Assembly: GCA_013398295.1 (NCBI GenBank)
Contig: VZSF01009127.1
Span: 310,001-374,000 of the forward strand
DNA from: Chionis minor
Taxonomy: Eukaryota > Chordata > Aves > Charadriiformes > Chionididae
Length of the DNA: 64,000 nt
Reading direction: 5' to 3'
Below the pieces are notes generated by a model that searched no databases, was not told the origin of the DNA, and worked only from the letters and a program-made list of their open reading frames with translations. How positions within the stretch are numbered: the first letter of the stretch is position 1; each line of letters starts with the position of its first letter. The position numbers and the translations under genes were made by a program. Below are positions 61,111-64,000 of this stretch, one piece after another.

Positions 61111-64000
61111 GGTCCTTGCAGCAGGTCTGTAACCTTGATGTGACCTACAGTGCATCTTCTGGAGAGGGATTTCTTCTTTTTAGTCTTCCTCTTATGGCAA
61201 GTCCACCATATCCCTTTGTAGCTTGTGCCAACAGTGAGCTGCCCTTGTTAGAAGACAAACTAACCTTTCTTTCTTTTTTGATCAAACTTCAGTTCTCAGT
61301 CAATGGATCTTGCTAACTTTACAGGTATGTATTTGTCACTTCTTCGTTTTTCCTCCTCACGCCCCATTTCAGGCAAATAAAGGTCACAAGCAATTTAGCT
61401 ACTTACCAGCCTTATCTTAATTATTTTTTTTTTTAGCAGATTTTTGTGCTGTAAAGTAGGTTTTTGATCTCTCGAGTAGCTGCGGACTCTGGGATCTTCA
61501 CAATTTGTCCTAGTTGAAGTGCTGTCATTTGAAATGAAAGCGGCTTCCTGGAAGTGGGCATAGTGAAGTGTTGCGTTATCTTTTTGTTTGCTCTGTGAGG
61601 CAAATGGATCATGAGGAGAAGAAAAGCATCCGTTGTGATGGAAGCCAGGTAGAAGTGAAGGGGGAGTCCTAGTGGCTGCTCGGCTGGATGCTGTGGCAGG
61701 GAGGTGTTGGGGTACAGTGCCGGATGTATCTGTGACCTGAAACTGTGCTAGAGCTGTGCTGAAGTCTCTGCCATCAGTTGACCTGAGCACTTGGTTATTT
61801 GGTAAGGAGAATCCATGGGAGTTGGACCTGCTACTATGTGACTGCATCATGTACATTGTTTGTGTTGGGAAGACAGGTTCCCATTATGGGGGAAGATATA
61901 ACAGTGCAGCCTTCTAAAGCCCTTCTGTGGAGATGCAACAACAGGTTTTTGTGTCCTTCCCCTAAATGGCTTATTCCTTTACTTAATATGAAATTGCTTT
62001 CGCCGCTTACTACTATTTTAAGGCTTTTTCTTGTGCACAATAATTTATGGATGAGAGCACACATTATTAGAAAGCTTTAGGTATTCTGCACTATAGCGGC
62101 AACTTTTCAAAATGAGTGTGCCATTTCTTCAGCTGTCTAACTTCCCGTGGGTGTGTGTTTTGGTAAGAAGAACGGTGTCAATTGACCACATAACCTGTAG
62201 AAGTGCTGTTTCCTATGCTAATTAGTTCTTCCTCTGAGAACTGTACTTTTAATTTATATTTAGAAGTGCATTCATTCATCCTTTTCCTTTTAGACCTCAA
62301 CACTTTGAAACATGCATCCAGTTTCACTCAAAGAGTCCGAAGCTGAAGAGACAAAGATAAAAAGGGGATTGATTTCATGGTTTAACTGCTAAATAATGAT
62401 GAAACTAGGCTTGTAATTTCATGTTTGTGTGAACCGGTCAATCAGTTCATTTGGTAGAGTGAGTGTAAGGCCTAGAATAGGGGTGAATAAATAATCATCT
62501 GTAGTTTCTGTGCTGAGTAGTGCCTTTCCTCCTGGGGACTCCAGAAGATTATTTAAAACTTTTTTTAGCAGAAATCTAGGCCACAGACAAGGATTATCTT
62601 GCATAGCTGTAAAATGCTGTTGCTGTAAATCTGTTGTGTTATGTCCATAAGCTGTACAAAACTGAGTGAAGCTTGCATTCAGGGATGGGCTTGCTGGGGA
62701 AATGTCTCATCCATACCCAAGTCCAGGGGAGGTCGGTCCTTGCTGGTGGTTTTCTGACTGGCCTGGGCTGCTTTCCTAGCCATAGTGTGTTGATGTTCAG
62801 CGGGTTCTTTAGTGGTTGTCAGATGCTGGAAGAGAGCTTGAAGTAGCAGGAGGTTGCAGGTGAGGCAGAATAGCCTATGAAGTATGGAACCTCTCCAGAT
62901 GTGTATCATTCCTGCGATGGTTAGGGTATAGGACATCCATCGTAAACAAATAAGCACATCCATGTTTCTTCAATTCCAGATTTAAAGAAACACCGAGGTC
63001 CAGGTTGCGCCTCTGTCCAGCAGACTTACATCCTTGTAATTCTGGTGACATATTTATATAGTAACATAAGCCTGATGCAGTGGCAATTAAACCCCATAGA
63101 ATGAAAAAGTAACTAAAAGTTGCATTATGTTGAGGAATAAGCATGACAAGCATCCCATGTATAATTTATTACCTATAGTGGGTAAGTACATAACAGCAGT
63201 CATAATAAACTCATTCTGTTCATTCATTTTTAGATCTTAGCATACTGATTCAGACCCTAACTGAAAGTGAATATACAATCAATGTGAGGCTTTTTATGCT
63301 GGTTTAATAATGTAGACCTGCCGAGGAACTTTAATTAAATAATTATTCTTTGTTCAATCAGGATAGATTGCTTCACTATAGGGATTGCAGGCAAGAACAT
63401 GCAAAATCTGCCCTGAACTGATCGTGTCTTAGCTGCTTACTGTAATCCTGCCTAAGTGATAGTCTTTGTCGTGCAAAGCAGTGAGAGCAACCCAAAAACC
63501 AGGAAAAAATTGTAGTCAGATATTAAAAATGTAATGCCTCATTCTGAGGTGATCAAAGAAAAACATGCTAAGACCCAATTTGGTGGTACTGTGAACAAAG
63601 TTACAGCTGTCTGGCAAATGGGAGAAGTGGATTTTCTACAAGCTTCAGCTTCAACAGCTTGCTTTGTTTTTGGTGGCAATTGTAAGGTGCTAAGCGTGTA
63701 GGGAATCAGAAAATCTGGGTTTTGGTTTTCTTACTGGTCACCTCGTGTGTTCAAGAGGTGGCAAATGGAGCTGTTAGGAGGTGCAATAAATTGCATGGTG
63801 TATGAGCCTGCTGTGTGCGCCAGTTCCCATAAGAGGGTCTGCACAGGCAGAGCAGCCTTCGACTTCTGTCTGAGTGTACTGAAAATGCAAAAAAAACCTG
63901 TTTGGCATGGGGGCTTCTGCTTGTAGCATCACACAAGGCTGACACTGGATGGCCCTTGCTACCACAGCATGTCATTAATGCAGCTCACGGTGGCTGGACT

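Larger units (their letters stand above)
47764..64000 (+). other. EPHA5: EPHA5 intron 2 (5' part)
   Basis: The sequence after the exon 2 donor runs to the window end without a further recognisable exon. Exon 3 of Eph genes is long (about 660 bases) and would appear as a long open frame with the cysteine-containing QVC and NNWL motifs; none is present. The stretch holds four short CR1 pieces (50963, 54345, 59281, 61027), an A/C-rich low-complexity tract, poly-C and poly-T tracts with undetermined bases, and a few AT-rich complex blocks. Antisense open frames of 177 codons (57803-58336) and 160 codons (59866-60348) have no recognisable domain. Confidence 0.85.

Noticed and set aside
1..64000. 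tRNA genes, CRISPR arrays, operons or phage-like modules
   Set aside because: No tRNA B-box with matching A-box, no regularly spaced repeats, and the sequence is clearly vertebrate with introns and LINEs.

Overview
This is a vertebrate nuclear sequence, almost certainly from a bird. Chicken-repeat-1 (CR1) LINE copies occur throughout, from fairly fresh ones to very old ones. No LTR element, SINE or DNA transposon could be supported. The only host coding exon I can support is a 65-base exon at 47699-47763 on the + strand. It matches exon 2 of the ephrin receptor gene EPHA5 in sequence, length and phase. The species cannot be fixed from this window.

Layout. 1-32189 is non-coding sequence upstream of EPHA5. 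It holds an old CR1 reverse-transcriptase fragment (about 3990-4430), a 1.5 kb CR1 (15323-16835) and a 4 kb CR1 mosaic (20407 to about 24470), all on the minus strand. 32190-33262 is a CpG island interrupted by a 599-base assembly gap (32525-33123). It is the best candidate for the EPHA5 promoter and first exon, which would then lie largely in the gap. From there to 47698 is intron 1, about 14.4-15 kb long. Exon 2 follows, and 47764-64000 is the start of intron 2, because the expected long exon 3 is not in the window. Intron 2 carries four short CR1 pieces.

EPHA5 encodes a receptor tyrosine kinase of the cell surface that binds GPI-anchored ephrin-A ligands in axon guidance. Exon 2 carries the first residues of the mature ectodomain, where the ephrin-binding domain begins.

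The points most worth a second look are: the exon hidden in a short frame; the gap over the probable promoter; two CR1 copies fused so that part of the reverse transcriptase is present twice; a sharp switch in strand composition near 18.7 kb, well upstream of the CpG island; and a 67-base duplicated segment in intron 1. I found no sign of a novel multi-gene system, CRISPR array, operon or RNA gene.
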